From positions 20,869,740 to 20,933,739 of the forward strand of contig NC_077245.1 in NCBI RefSeq assembly GCF_947179165.1: a DNA stretch of 64,000 bases. The letters are read 5' to 3'. Source of the DNA: Solanum dulcamara (lineage: Eukaryota; Streptophyta; Magnoliopsida; Solanales; Solanaceae). Below are positions 1 through 12,860 of this stretch, piece by piece (position 1 is the stretch's first letter; the number at the start of each line of letters is the position of its first letter). Under the pieces are notes generated by a model. It had not been told where the DNA came from and did not search any database. It was given only the letters and a program-made list of their open reading frames with translations. Position numbers and translations under genes: made by a program.

Positions 1-2089
1 ACTTCTTTAAATCAACCAACATTGGATCACAGGCTTGTTTGGCCTTAACATCCTCCACAAGAGACGATTCGAGATCATTATGCACAAGGAAACCTCCATC
101 ACTAAAATCAACCAAACATACACCTAAACGTATTAATCTATGAACATCTTTGATCAATTCTTTCTTACCTTCCAAAATATGTGCAACACTATCCATGGAT
201 AATCGACTAAGGGCATCGGCAACTATATTGGCTTTGCTTGCATGGTACAACATACTCATATCATAGTTTTTTAACAGTTCAAGCCATCTCTTTTGCTGAA
301 GGTTCAAGTCCTTTTGCTTAAACACATATTGTAGACTCTTATCGTCAGTGAACACATCTACATGGACACAATAAAGATAGTGTCTTTAAATGTTCAAAGC
401 AAACACAATCACTGCTAGTTCTAAGTCATGAGTCGGATAATTTCTTTCATACACCTTAAGTTGCCTAGAAGAATAGGCTATCACCTTACATATTGCATTA
501 AAACACAACCAAGACCAACCCTTGAAGCATCAAAATACACGACAAAACCATTGGAACCTTCCGGCAAGGTTAAAATAGGAGCGGTAGTAAAAAGATCTTT
601 CAATTGTTGGAAACTCTTCTCTCAAGCTTCCGACCATTGAAACTTCACTTTCTTTTGAGTCAACTTAGTCAAAGGTGAAGAGATCGATGAAAACCCTTCC
701 ACAAACCTTTGATAATACCAAGCTAAGACTAAGAAACTTCTAATATCCAAAGGGGACAACGGTTTAGGCCAATTCTTAATTGCCTCGGTTTTCTTAGGAT
801 CTACCATTATATCTTCACCAGACACAATGTGACCAAGAAAAGCTACCTCTCTTAGCCAAAACTCACACTTATTGAACTTGACGAATAATTGCTTGTCCCT
901 TAGAGTTTGCAACACAATTCTTAAGTTATTAACATGCTCCTTCTTATTCCAAGAGCATACCAAAATGTCATCAATAAACACAATTACAAACGTGTCCAAA
1001 TATTGTTTGAAAATCCTATTCATCAAGGCCATGAATTCCACGGGGGCATTAATCAAACCAAATGACATAACTAATAACTCATAATGGCCATACCTTTTTT
1101 GGAATGTCGTCTTGGGGATATCAAACTCCCTCACCCTTAGTTTGTGATAACCGGAATGGAGATTAATCTTAGAGAAGTAACTTGCCCCTTGCAATTGGTC
1201 AAACAAATTATCTATCCTCGAAATTAGATATTTATTCTTTATGATCACTTTGTTTAATTATTAGTTGTTAATGCACATACGAAGTGAACTATCCTTCTTT
1301 CTAATAAACAAAATGGGATCACCCCATGGAGATATAATTGGTATAATGAAACCTTTGTCTAGCAAGTCTTTCAATTAATCCTTCAACTCCTTTAGTTCCA
1401 CCGGAGCCATTCGGTAAGGAGGAATAGAAATGGTTTGAGCACCTAGAAGAAGGTCTATACCAAAGTCTATTTCTCTTTCAGAAGAAACACCAAGTAGATC
1501 ATCGAAAAACACATCTGAAAACTCATTTACAATAAGGACTGACTCAAGAGCAGGGGCTTTGTAATTTTCATCCCTAACCCTCACAAGATGGTAAATACAA
1601 CCCTTGAAAATCATTTTCGGAGCTTTAAGGCATGAAATAAATTGACCCTTAAATATGGAATTACTATCCTTCCATTCTAGGACTATTTATTTGGGAATTG
1701 AAACTTTACTACTCGGGTTCTACAATCAATAGAAGCATAACATGCATATAGCCAATCCATACCAAGGATAACATCAAAATCGGTCATCTCAAGCTCAACT
1801 AGGTCACATGAAGGAACTTTATGGAAAACCAAAATTGGACAACTTTGATAGAATCTTTTAACCTATGGGAGTATAAATGGAAAAAGGCTTTGACAATATT
1901 TTGGGGCTAACATCAAATCTCATCGAAACATAAGGAGTAACAAAAGAAAAATTTTCAATCGGATCAAGTAAGGCATAAACACCATACTGAAAGACCTGTA
2001 ACATACCGGTAACAACATCAAGAGTCTCCTCAACCTCTTGCCTACCATGAAGAGCATAAAACTAATTATTTCGTTGACCATCCTTTGTT
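1..2089 (-). pseudogene. Broken pol of element 1 (protease, RT, RNase H)
   Basis: Downstream of gag on the minus strand are a retropepsin tail with VILGMDWL (about 1780-1745), the pre-RT segment ending [17 protein letters not shown] (1614-1375), RT with the catalytic FIDDILV (1248-622), an RNase H segment with YFDASR and [14 protein letters not shown] near 195-240 (partly in another frame), and the linker to integrase at 1-190. RT would copy element RNA to DNA and RNase H would remove the RNA. At least one stop and several shifts lie between the segments, so it is a fossil. Integrase is beyond the window. Confidence 0.8.
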
Positions 2090-3176
2090 TGCACTTGAGC
2101 AACTTGGCCTCCATGACCAAATTATCCTTGAGGACGACCATATTTTACCTTACACTCCATAACATGATCACCCGACTTACCACATCAGTAGACACATTCA
2201 AACTCGCTAGACACTCACCCTTGTGGTTTTTGTCACACTTCTTGCACACGGGAGTAACTTGGACAATAGGAGCACCTCCTTGAGGTTTAGGGTTGGGAAC
2301 CCTATCCTTGTCAAACCTTAGAGTATTAGCATTCGAAGAGACTTGACCGGAGTACCTTTGGCTAAAATAAGGACACTCACCACTTTCGGACTTAGCATGA
2401 GAGAAATCACCATCATCAATACTTCCCCTCTTGGACTCCCTAACACTTCTCTCCTTAAGCTTTTCACCTTCTATTTGCGCTACATAGTTCATAAGTCTAG
2501 AGATGTCCATTTCTCGAATCAATATGGTCGGCTTGCATTCCTTATAAACCACATCTGACATACCCGACACAAACTTGCTCGTGCGAGCTCCTGGGTCGAC
2601 AATCATAAATGAAGCATATTTTGACAATTGGGTAAACTTGAGGGCATACTCCCTCACACTCATGCCACCTTGCTTAAGGTTGATGAATTCTTGTACCTTG
2701 GCCTCCCTCAACTACAATGGGAAAAAGCGATAAAAAACAAGCCTTTGAACTCATCCCAAGTCACGGGATCCACTTCTCTAGGCCTCTCAATCTTCCATTG
2801 ATCAAACGAAATACGAGTAACACCCTTTAATTGGTAAGTAGCCAACTCAACTCTCTCAACTAGGCTAACCCTCATAATCTCCACTATCTTGTAAATGCTA
2901 TCAAATAATTCTTGTGGATCTTATTCCACCTTAGAACTCCAAAACTCCGGAGGATTCATCCTCATAAAATCATGAACTCTTGTCACAACCGTACCCACAT
3001 TTTGAGTTAATGGAAGCAACCACCTCATGATTAGCTTGAGTTGTAAAGGCTTGGGCATGTACTTGAAAGGCTGCTCAAAACTCGGTACTGGAGACTTGGT
3101 CATTCAAGGGATCATTCGGACCATGTTTCTCCTCTTCAACCACATTCCTTCTTGCAGGATATCTTCGTGGAGGCAT
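2090..3176 (-). pseudogene. Broken gag of element 1
   Basis: The predicted start is the ATG at 3176 (MPPRRYPARRN...), the usual beginning of this gag type. A stop follows after about 33 codons. The capsid-like part (about 2711 to 2230) keeps the recognisable stretch VQEFINLKQGGMSVREYALKF interrupted by nothing, then a zinc-knuckle region near 2210-2110 that begins CKKCDKNHKGEC. The following knuckle (CGKSGDH..MEC) is only readable after a one-base shift and contains a stop. Gag would form the particle core; this copy cannot make a full-length one. Confidence 0.75.
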
Positions 3177-3376
3177 TTCCTAAAAATCGCAAAGAATAAG
3201 TGTTAGAGGGAAAGACTTAGTGTACTGCTCTACTGCATGATATGAATCATAAAAGAAATGGGATTTTCCTAAGACGTTTCGTAGACTCCTATTCATGGAT
3301 ATGGCACACTTCACACCAATGAACAATACTCTACTTAACGTGGTATGTTAGACTCCCTAGGACACTCCTAAATCTT

Positions 3377-3390
3377 GTGCTCTGATACCA
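3377..3390 (-). other. Primer-binding site of element 1 (tRNA-iMet)
   Basis: The minus strand reads TGGTATCAGAGCAC four bases after the end of the LTR. This is the standard complement to the 3' end of plant initiator methionine tRNA used to prime minus-strand DNA synthesis. Confidence 0.9.
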
Positions 3391-3394
3391 AGTT

Positions 3395-5582
3395 TGTTAC
3401 GATCCGAGCCTAGGGTAGACATAAAATAGCGATCAAGATTATCAGAGATTCCAACCAAGCCATCTTAGCATACATTGCATATATAAAGTAAAGAAACATG
3501 ATAAAGTAAGTGGAAGAAAAATCTCACAGTTTTAATTCAAAGGGATAGACAACTCAATCAATGTCCAAATGGACTACATCAAAATAACATGTAAATATGC
3601 CTCTATTTAGACTTTGATGGGGGTTTAGGAAAATCTCCTAGATCAATCGAATCATGAAAGAGAGTCAAAATAGAAATATAAAAGGAAAGTCATGTCCTCG
3701 ATAATATGACGACTCACCAACTTCTTGGAGAACTAGACAACTCTAGCCATGAATAGGATGATCAGCGTCCGCCCCTACATTATGAGATAATGTAGGCAAA
3801 ATATGTGTTAGTACATGGAATGTACTAAGTATGTGAGCAATGCATGAACAAGTAATAGGACATGAATAATATGACATAAGATGCACGACCAACATAATGA
3901 ACATGAGCAAAGCATAAAAGCATTTGAAAACGTATGAAAACTTATGGTCAATGCATCATAAAACTTTATAGTAAATCTCATATATTTAACATTCAACTTG
4001 TGTGGAATAAGACCTTTAACCGACATCTTAAGATTATACGTGCTATAACATGGAATTCAATATAACTCCTACATTGAGAAGAGAAAGGCTACTTTGCCAA
4101 GGTTGACTCCGTGAGAAACAACTTTAACTTTGTGAGCTATATGTGGATCCACAAGCTAGGCTATAAAGGCAATTTATGTGGGCAACATAGTTTAATACTT
4201 TAAGTTTCTACTAGGATTCCCTTGGATAACTAATTGCGTTACCGGATCGAACCAAACCTAGCAACATCCCAACAGAATTCATTAAAACATGATCATAAAC
4301 ATTTTTATGAAAGATAGTAACTACCTATCAATCCATCTTGATAAAACATATGAAGAGTAGCTCATTAACTTTAGTGATTCATAGAAATCCATAACTCGGT
4401 GAGAATTGTCCTTATCACCATCTTAAACATGATTATGTAAGAATTGTACTTATCACACCATAAAAACTATCTTGGATCATAGTTGATCATCATCATAACT
4501 TTCATTATTAAATCATAATATTAACTTTATTTATGAAAATATTCTTTAAACATCACTAAAATTATAATAAACTCATGAATATCATCATTAACTTCATAAT
4601 CATAATTGAAAATAGCTTTATGCACAGGCATTTGTAATTCAACTTGAAATCATGAAACTTATGTAGAAACATGCTTAGAATAATCGTTGATAACAATTCA
4701 AAATGAAATTGAAACAACCCAATATAATTCATTAAAACAAGGGTTGATAAACAATTGAAATTTGAAGGAAACTTTAGGATTCTATGGGTGAAAGGAACCC
4801 AAGATTAATCCGCACATACCTTAATTGAAATCACTTAAAATTAGAGAAGAAACCTTGATGAAAATCTGAAACCCAAGCTTGAAACTTGAAGAAAAGCTTG
4901 AGAGAATTGGTGTTATTTCCTTAGAAGAATTTAGGTGAATGATTTAGAATGAGGTATATTCAAAGAATTGGGTAGATATAGTCTTGAACTTAGCCATAAT
5001 TGTGTCTAGGTTAATTGAACCGAACTTGGAAAATGATAGAAATATCCCTCATTAAAACTCGAATTTGGATCCCTACGGATTAACTCTACGAGTCGTAGGA
5101 AAGGTGATGAGTCATCAAGAAGACTCGTCCTGCAGGTTAGAGAAAAGGTCCTGCATTCAAGTCTCTGAAGTTTTGTTACAAGTCATTTCTAGGACTCGTC
5201 TTTATGATTACAAATCATTGTTTGGACTCTCCCTACAGGTTTTGAAACCTGCAAACTTGAGGGTTTTTGAAGTTTCAATATGTCTTATGCTTACGAGTTG
5301 TGGTCTTCCCTACGACTCATACTATCGAGTCATAAAAGTGATCCCTAAGGCTCAGTTGTTGTAAGTGTTCGAACCCTACACAACGACTAATGCTTACGAG
5401 TCATAGGCTTCTTAATAAGTCGTCAAATGATTCGTAGATCTAAACTCTTCCCTTATTAAATTTTTAGCCTCAACATCATTTCCATGAGTCACCTTTACGA
5501 CTCGTAAGAACCTCTATGAAAACTTATCAAATCTTCTTTGAATTTTCTCTTTGTTCCCTTTCTCATTTTATGTGGTCTTACA
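3395..5582 (-). repeat. 5' LTR of element 1
   Basis: On the minus strand the LTR begins TGTAAGACCACA at 5582 and ends GATCGTAACA at 3395, followed by a 4-base spacer and the primer site. Length is 2188 bp. It holds a TAAGGTATGT splice-donor-like word (4823-4814) and, about 1.05 kb downstream, an ATGTAG acceptor-like word ending at 3775. The 15-bp palindrome GTACATGGAATGTAC lies at 3811-3825. The left and right edges are inferred from TG...CA ends and the adjacent primer site; the partner LTR is not in the window. Confidence 0.8.
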
Positions 5583-5639
5583 AAAGATACCAAAACTCTA
5601 AAAAATCATCAAGTCTAGAAAAAAGGAATACAATCCCAA

Positions 5640-7140
5640 AGAGTCATAAAGTAAAATAGTGTTTGAGAGTCTAGTTCCTGAATTAAGGACTAAGATATGG
5701 AGAAGCTCTCTGCAGCCTGTGAGAGAGGCTTACCCTCAAACTTTGACAACTAATGATCTTCTATGCGAGGTATTTCCGCAGCTGGCTGAATATGTCTTGT
5801 ACTCAATAAAAACAAAACAAGTGTAGTATCAGCACATAAAGAAACAATGCACTGGTAGGATCACACGGCTAGCCAGTAAGCGGGACATGAATATGTAAAT
5901 ACAGCACCATGAGCACATACATACAGAACAGACTTAACCAATATCATCTCCTAATCAGTACTCAACATTTTCACTGGTCATCAGTCTCAATATCAAGCAA
6001 TTTCACGTAAGGGTCCTCTTATGGGACCTGGAACCACTTATTTATGTATCCAAACGTGACACTCGGTCCAAGGTTGTGTCAAAACGTGACACCCGATCCA
6101 AATGTATATCGAAACAATGATACCCCATCTAAGCATACAAGACATCCACAATCATAGTAAATAGTCAAATTATCACATCTACCAAGAACAGGTTTATTAC
6201 AAATCATGGCCAGTAAGTAATTATTTCACATAGATCATTACATATTTTCGATTCATATACACATATTCATATAGTGGAGTAATTTAGCAAGTACATGAAT
6301 CACATATAGGAAATAAACCATCACCTACCTCGAAGTTAACCTTTCCCTATCCAGGTTCGTTCAACTTGTTCTTGGTCTAAAACAATAATAACATACAAAG
6401 GATCAATATAAGGGCCTAATTTACATGAATTATAACATAATTCCCCTCTTAGGCCAAATCCATGATCCTAACCTCCATTCTAGGGCTATTTTCCACCATT
6501 AGTTTAAGTCCAAAACCCTCCCGCAATGATCACCCACCATAGATTATGGGTTCTAGAAATCAATTTACAAGTTTAAGGAGTCAAATATTTACCTTTGGCA
6601 CAAAGTATGGTGGAAACTAGAAAGAATTCACCCTAGGTCGCTTATGGTCTCTTAAGAATGAAGTGGGAATGACTAAAACCATTTTTGGATCTTTTTCCCG
6701 ACTTTAAGTACCATTTGCCCCACCACAGCGGGACCATCCCTCTCTGGAGGCCCACCCTGGCGGCAATAATCCAGGTTCTGGTGGGATACACCGATAAAGA
6801 GAGCTTGCAAAGAGTCTCAAGTCTCCCATTTCACAATATACCCTCATCCCAAAACCTCTTAATTTATACCTTTCATGCCAAGTCCAATTTCAGGAGTTTT
6901 ACTAGCCCGAATGCGATTCTGTAAAGCTGTACAGTCTACGGATGGTCATGGATATCAACTAACCTAATCAAACTAAAAATTAAATCCCCCATGCAATTCC
7001 AGATCACCCTAGACTTCCCTGACTCAGAAATCGTCCAAGTCTGGCCTAGACTAAAATTTTCTGAAAGCACTACCCAAGCTTTCTTGGCCCGAATTCCTCC
7101 CCTATTCACTTATTCATAATGATAGGAGAAGGTCATTACA
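5640..7140 (-). repeat. Old LTR (solo or truncated), left edge uncertain
   Basis: On the minus strand an LTR start TGTAATGACCTTCTCC sits at 7140. The stretch 6870-7140 is similar to 11346-11634. Further left (5690-6400) the sequence looks like the same kind of Ty3/gypsy LTR, with imperfect repeats of about 30 bases around ACGTGACACCCGATCCAA at 6046-6135. I could not find a clear left end or a target duplication, and element 1 may have inserted into it. It holds no convincing reading frame. Confidence 0.5.
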
Positions 7141-7734
7141 ATTAACTCATTCCAATTATTGGAACTGGGTCTACCAATACATTTCCAAGGTTCCTGTCCG
7201 ATCCTATATATCGAGTTGGAATCAGATTGGATCGATACCGTAATCGGGTTATTACCATTTTTTAAAATATTTAAAATGTTTTTTAAATATTTATTAATAA
7301 ATCACTAAATATTATAATTAGTAACTTAGTATAGTATTGTTACGAAAAGTTTAAAACTTTTTATAAAACCCTCCAATTTGAAACTTGTAGCTTGTAAAAA
7401 TTATAATTTTAGTAAAGTTTAGGTTTAAAGTTTAAGCTTTAAACAATAAAAAGTAGTAAACAATATGAACTTTAAATTTAATTTTGTAGTAGGCTAATGT
7501 TAAAAAAATAGTTGAAAATTAAATTTTATAATGAATTGCACACTTGCATGAAATAAAAGAATATTTTAAAAGAAAATCAAGGTGAATAGCTGTTTATTTA
7601 TTCAATTAAATAAAATTGTACAATTATAAATACTAGAAAGAGTACCTAATCTATGCGACAACCTTCTAGAAAGGGTTCTGTTTTAAATAGGTCTCGAATA
7701 AGTATTAATATCTGTAATTTTTGAAATATTATTT

Positions 7735-8833
7735 TCTTAAATTTTCTAACATTTCTTGGGAAAAATTATCTGTAACTTGTATTTGCCATTCTTCCTCCAT
7801 TGCTTCCATGCCATCATCACTGTTCTCTCCCACTATTTCATCTATTTCGTCTCCTACTTGGCTGGATAATTTTGATAGTTCATAATTCCGTCTTTTGACA
7901 TTGATCCAATCTCTAAACAACACCGATATTTCCAAACTATGCTTTGCTAATGAATATTGATGTTCACCAATTTGAAATCTCGCCGCGTTGAAAACTTGCT
8001 ACGAAGCTACCGATGATGCTTGAATCGCTAGCACATCTCGAACAACTCTAGCAAGGTTTGAAAATTATTCTCCACGATTCTTCCACCACTGTAATAGTTG
8101 AGGTTATTCATGCTCATCCCTAATCTTTGCCAGTCCCTAATTAATATATTTATTAAAATCATTATTATTAGAAGTTTCAAGACCAAGATAATTATCCATC
8201 ATATAATTTATATCATCTTTTCTAGGTCTACGAGATAGAGGTACAACTGGTGGAACATTTATTTCCATGGCTCTATATGTATCATATAGTTTTTTACCTT
8301 TTGTTATTATGGTACTTTTACAATCTTCAACACTAGAATTTCATCAGATTGAATTTCTAAATTAGCATATATTTTTTCAAACATTTTTTCAACACTAAAT
8401 TTTTTCAATCATTAAATAAAGTAGCAGCCAAATAAATTCGAGGAATAGGGAAAAAAATATTTTTTAATTTTCAATCATAAAATCAACTGATTCTCTAAAC
8501 TTATCTTTTCTTTTATATTTTTCAAATTGGGATGAAATAGCATAAATATTTACTAAAACATAAGAAATAGTTGGATAATATTCACCAAAAATAACATTTG
8601 TAGCTATATAAAAAATTCATAAAAAACTCAGAAGTTCGTTTACCTCTTCCTAATCTTTTTACCAAGTCTTAAATTTCTATCTGCATTATAAGCATTAAAA
8701 ATTAATTATATCGGAAATTGATAAATATGACCAACTTCAAGCATTTCAAATAAAAAATTTCATCTAGTGGACACTTCTTTTGGAACTTTTCTATATTCCA
8801 AACCATATTCATTACAACGATTTTGAAATTTTT
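7735..8833 (-). pseudogene. hAT transposase pseudogene, C-terminal part
   Basis: The minus strand encodes the C-terminal end of a hAT-family (Ac/RICESLEEPER-like) transposase. Bases about 8100-7735 give QWWKNRGE, then LARVVRDVLAIQASSVAS followed by a stop and QVFNAARFQIGEH, then LEISVLFRDWINVKRRNYEL. This is the hAT dimerisation domain. The stop falls where the family has Glu in ASE..F. Bases 8840-8600 encode a further upstream piece (KKFQNRCNEYGLEYRKVPKE, MLEVGHIYQFPI). Many stops and shifts occur. The gene continues at 10671 beyond an inserted solo LTR. Confidence 0.85.
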
Positions 8834-10670
8834 TATCTCGACCCGAATCCGGGTGTGATGACACTCATCTCAACCCACCGAGATAAGTCAGCCTAATACC
8901 CAATAAAAAGTAGATGCGGAAAAAAAAGAAAGGAATCAAAATTTAACTTAATCGAAAACATGTAAAATAAACTCAAAATCCCCAAGATTGGTTGTCAAGT
9001 GTACAAGCCACTAATACAATACCGAAGTACGAAAGAAAATACATTCACAATGTCTTTGTCTCTAGAAAAGAACTAAAATATATTAAAGAGTAAGAGGTGT
9101 CCGCTAGATGGATGTAACAGCTACCTCAACACTTGAGATGATAGCCTCCGACGTGGTAGAGAACACTAAGAGATCAAGCAGGTCCGGACTCATAACCTAC
9201 ACAAGTGTAGAAGCAAGGAGTGAGTACCAAACAATACGGTACTCAGCAAGTGGACAACTAAAACTAAGCAAAGCTCAATAGATACAAGTACTCATGTCCT
9301 CCCAACTGAACCTCCTTAACTACAACCTGCATAAAACCATCCCAACTCTACACGTGTACAATAACAACAGTAATACATTCCATGAATACTCATCAATAGT
9401 CTCATCAATGAATCATATCAAGTTTAGCATATACAGAGCAATAAAGGGGTAAACACAAATTCACAAATATCAATAAAATGCGATGCAATGCAATAAGATG
9501 ATGCATGTCTTTCCTATCGATACACATCCGCTGAATTACAGTCCGGAACCCATGAGGGACATTTCTTTCCATGTTACCTTCCACAGAGCGTGTGGCCCGA
9601 CCCCTTTGTTTCATATCTTTTCAATCTCAGCACAGTATGTCAGAACCAATGCAATCAATTTATATTCATATGATTCACGATAATAACATGACAACAACAA
9701 TAATATTTCCTATCTCACATCAACATAGTCATTTCATATGTCCAAAATAAACCCATAATCACAACATATCAATTCCACCAATACATGTCATTAGATCACC
9801 ATTTTATATCCCTCATCTCCATTTTTAAGGCCAATCATACAATCAATAACCCAGTTAAATTCTCATTACTCTCTAGTACACATAACACGGAAATACAAGC
9901 ATCTACAAGCTTAAATTGAGGTTTAGAAATTCACTTGGCTCAATTAAATTGAATAATCACTTTAAAACTTGAGCCTTTCGTAACCCTTTCGAATGATCAA
10001 AATTTGTTCAAATACATAATATTCACAAGAATACGAATCCAATGACACCCATATTGCTATATTTATTTTCGAATAAAAAATTGGGTCAAAAAGTCATCCC
10101 GAGTCATTGAAGTCAAATATGAAATTTTCTTTCCGATTATGTTCACTCATGATAAAATAAACTCACATGTAAAATTTTAACTAAAACAGATCGTTATTGG
10201 ACCCCAAATCAAAATTTTATTTGAAGAATCCTAGGGTTATATTTTCTTATTTTAGTGTTATTTCTCCACCAATATACCCTAAAAATATATTCATAATCAC
10301 ATAAAAATTTAATAAAAAGAATGAGAATAATTAACTTGACGCTTTGGAAAGAAAATCCCTATTTTTCTCTTCTCCTTTATTTTTCTTTCTCCCTTTCTTT
10401 TCTTTCTTCCTCCGTATTTTTTTTTCAGTTTCTGTGTTCGCTTTCTCATTTTCTCATTTTTTCGTTTACATCTGATGGCTTAATGCCATCAGATTTTATA
10501 TATATATTTTCTTTTATTATTATTATTTTAAAATTATTTTTAACAACAAAATAATTTTTTTTTCATTAATATGAAAATCATGCCACTCATTAGCACAAGT
10601 CATAAATTATTTATAAAAGTTAAGGGTTAAATAAAAAAATCAAAAAAAGTCACAAAATAAGATCGTTACA
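8834..10670 (-). mobile_element. Solo LTR inserted in the hAT pseudogene
   Basis: The minus strand starts TGTAACGATC at 10670 and ends near 8834 with GGATTCGGGTCGAGATA, the same family as the solo LTR at 19028-21273 (which ends GGATTCGGGTCGTGACA). Length is 1837 bp; no internal region is present, so it is the product of LTR-LTR recombination. The hAT reading frame resumes on both sides. Flanking five-mers are TTTTT (8829-8833) and TCTTT (10671-10675), a target duplication with one mismatch at best. An inverted repeat, ATCTGATGGC ... GCCATCAGAT, lies at 10470-10494. Confidence 0.8.
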
Positions 10671-11345
10671 TCTTTTATTCAAGCCTTTATTCTAGATTTG
10701 AAAATCCAATTACAAGCAATTCTAATTTTGTTACAAGAATCTTCAAATTTAAAAATACCATCTTTTACTACCAAATTATAAATATGTGTAGCACACTTAA
10801 TATGAAAAGCATCATTATCAATTGGACAAAGTCTAGGTTTTAGAAAATCAATTTCTTTCAAATTATTAGAAGCATTATCTAAAGTAACGCTCATTAGTTT
10901 ATCACATACTCCAAAATATTATAAAATACAACCTATTGTTGTGGCTATATAAGAACCAATTTTACTCTCTTCAACATATTTATAACCAATGATTCATTTT
11001 TGCATAATCAAATCATGGTCAATCCAAGGGACAATAACAATAAAATAATCATTACCATTAGGAATACGACCCATATCAGAAGTAACAGTTGATCTACCAT
11101 CAAAATAAGCAAATAAGCAATGAAAATAATGACAATGTTTAGCTTGATATTTCAAAATATCATTTTAATGGTATTTCTTGAAAAACCTTGAAAAGATGGA
11201 TTATACACTTGCTATATATAATAAATAAAACCAGGATGTAAAGAAAAACTATAAGGCAAACCAAAAACAACATCCATTTTAGCCAATTTTTGACGATGTT
11301 TTTGTACTATATGTGCACTTTGCAACATGCCCTCAAACCATGATG
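10671..11345 (-). pseudogene. hAT transposase pseudogene, catalytic-core part
   Basis: Reading minus, this is the part upstream of the solo LTR. It contains VTSDMGRIPNGNDYF near 11100-11060 (first catalytic Asp region of hAT), YKYVEESKIGSYIATTIG near 10990-10930, and MSVTLDNASNN at 10894-10862 (second Asp, in TLDNAS), then the conserved IKCATHIYNLVVKDG. Stops and shifts interrupt it, and the N-terminal BED zinc finger is missing because the homology ends at about 11345 against an LTR fragment. With the 7735-8833 part this is one disrupted transposase. Confidence 0.85.
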
Positions 11346-11634
11346 TTCTAAAATCAACCCTTCACGCCAAGACCAATTACAAGAGTGCTACTCGCTCGAA
11401 TTCAATTTCGTAAAGCCGTACAAGCTCCTTAGTGTCTTGGCTATCAACTTAAACTATCAATCTGACAATTACATCACTCATCCATTACCGGATTACTCCA
11501 TACCTCACCTAACTCAGCTTTCGTCCAAGTATGGCTTAGGCTCAAATTTTTTTAAGTTACTACTCAAAACTTTTCTGGCCCAAATTACGTCCCCATATGC
11601 TTATCCATAACGACCGGAACAAATTGTTACAATT
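11346..11634 (-). repeat. LTR fragment similar to 6870-7140
   Basis: The text from GCCAAGACCAATTACAAGAG to AAATTGTTACA parallels GCCAAGTCCAATTTCAGGAG to AAGGTCATTACA at 6880-7140 in the same orientation. It is the first about 290 bp of the LTR. It abuts the truncated hAT transposase. Confidence 0.65.
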
Positions 11635-12860
11635 ATAGTAAAATTACTATTTTACTCCTTATCATATAACAATGACTTCAACATTTTACCAACCATATTT
11701 CCTAAATTGTAGTATTACTTTTGATCAAGGCAACACAAACTAGCCTGTCGGGCTCTATATTGCGACACCTTCTCTCTTCTCGACATAAAATAGTATTACG
11801 TTGTCTCTTCTGAATTTTAGATTTGATTGTGGCAAAGACATACAATTAATGTTGTTTTTCCAATTTATTGCATGAGATTTTAGAAGGAATTCGATAATTT
11901 TTTGTAAATAAAAGAGATCAATGTAGAATTTTGTGTTGCACTTCTATTCTTGCTACTATCTTTATTTGATGAACATTGTATATATATGATCACATGAATA
12001 TTTTCTTATTGGTTAAATTAAAAATTGAACCGTTAATGACCAAAAACTTATAAATCAAAAATCAATAATAAATATCTTATTAATTTGCTTATCGATTTAG
12101 TGTGTTAACAAACCAAAAATCAATAAATCAAATTTATAATACATAAAATCGAACTGAACTGACAGATATGTACCGCTATAATTTATGACAGATAAAAGCA
12201 AAAATTCAGGATACTTTAGCCAACAAATTTTTAATTTTAGGGACAATCAATACAAAAGCTTATTTTAGGGGTTAGCAATTTTAGCATTTTCCTATTCCAT
12301 TGAATCAAGTACTGGATGTAGTAGTTGCTAATTACTCCATAAGACCTTAATAGATAGAAGTATTTTTGTATATTCAATTTAAACAATGTAGTTTAAAATT
12401 TATATTTTTAAATATATTATGAAATTTTTGTTGCAACGGACAATTTAAAGTTAAATTTAGTTTAATATACAATAACAACACACCTAATATAGTTTATAAA
12501 TAAAATGGTGGTACGCAAAATCTTGTTAACGGGTGATATTTTAATGGTTCATATTATAATTACATATTTGCCATATTCTTTTTAGATGTAATATTTTAAA
12601 GGTTTATATTATTAACTCCATCTATACATTTGTTTGGAAAATATAGATGGCATGAAAAATTTTGTCACAAATTGGCACGAAATGCCAATTGACAGTTATG
12701 CCCTTTGGCTCGAAAATCACTAACCTTTTCCTCCAAAATCATACCATGTTGACTTTTGTTATTTCTTTGGCATTACTCCCATCTTCACAGATTTCTCTCT
12801 AAATTAGTATTTGTTTTATGTTGGGCTATTTGTAAATTCAAGTAATACAATTTTATCAAA
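11635..12860. other. AT-rich DNA without a recognisable gene
   Basis: I see no convincing reading frame. Runs such as ATAAATCAAAAATCAATAA (about 12050-12140) and words like GGACAATCAATAC and GGGGTTAGCAATTTTAGC (12240-12290) look like decayed transposon ends, but I cannot pair them. Confidence 0.4.

Larger units (their letters stand above)
1..5582 (-). mobile_element. Ty3/gypsy LTR retrotransposon (element 1), truncated by window edge
   Basis: Reading on the minus strand, the order is 5' LTR (5582 to 3395), primer-binding site, gag, protease, RT, RNase H and the linker before integrase, which runs off the window at base 1. The 3' LTR and the target duplication are outside. The 5 bases next to the LTR are AAAGA (5583-5587); the same word should flank the missing 3' LTR. 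The element is dead, with several frameshifts and stops in gag and pol. Its protein order and sequence match plant chromoviruses. Its LTR differs from that of the elements at 26782 and 47547, so it is another family. Confidence 0.9.

Noticed and set aside
5065..5364. 99-codon plus-strand frame
   Set aside because: It lies antisense in the 5' LTR of element 1 and shows no domain.
7200..7730. AT-rich stretch as a hAT 3' end with terminal inverted repeat
   Set aside because: Suggestive words (GATCGATACCGTAATCGGG) are present but no partner end could be found, so no border is claimed.
10321..10554. Phe/Ser/Leu-rich frame as a membrane protein
   Set aside because: It is the C/T-rich strand of a solo LTR; the sister copy at 19221-19502 gives the same artefact on the other strand.
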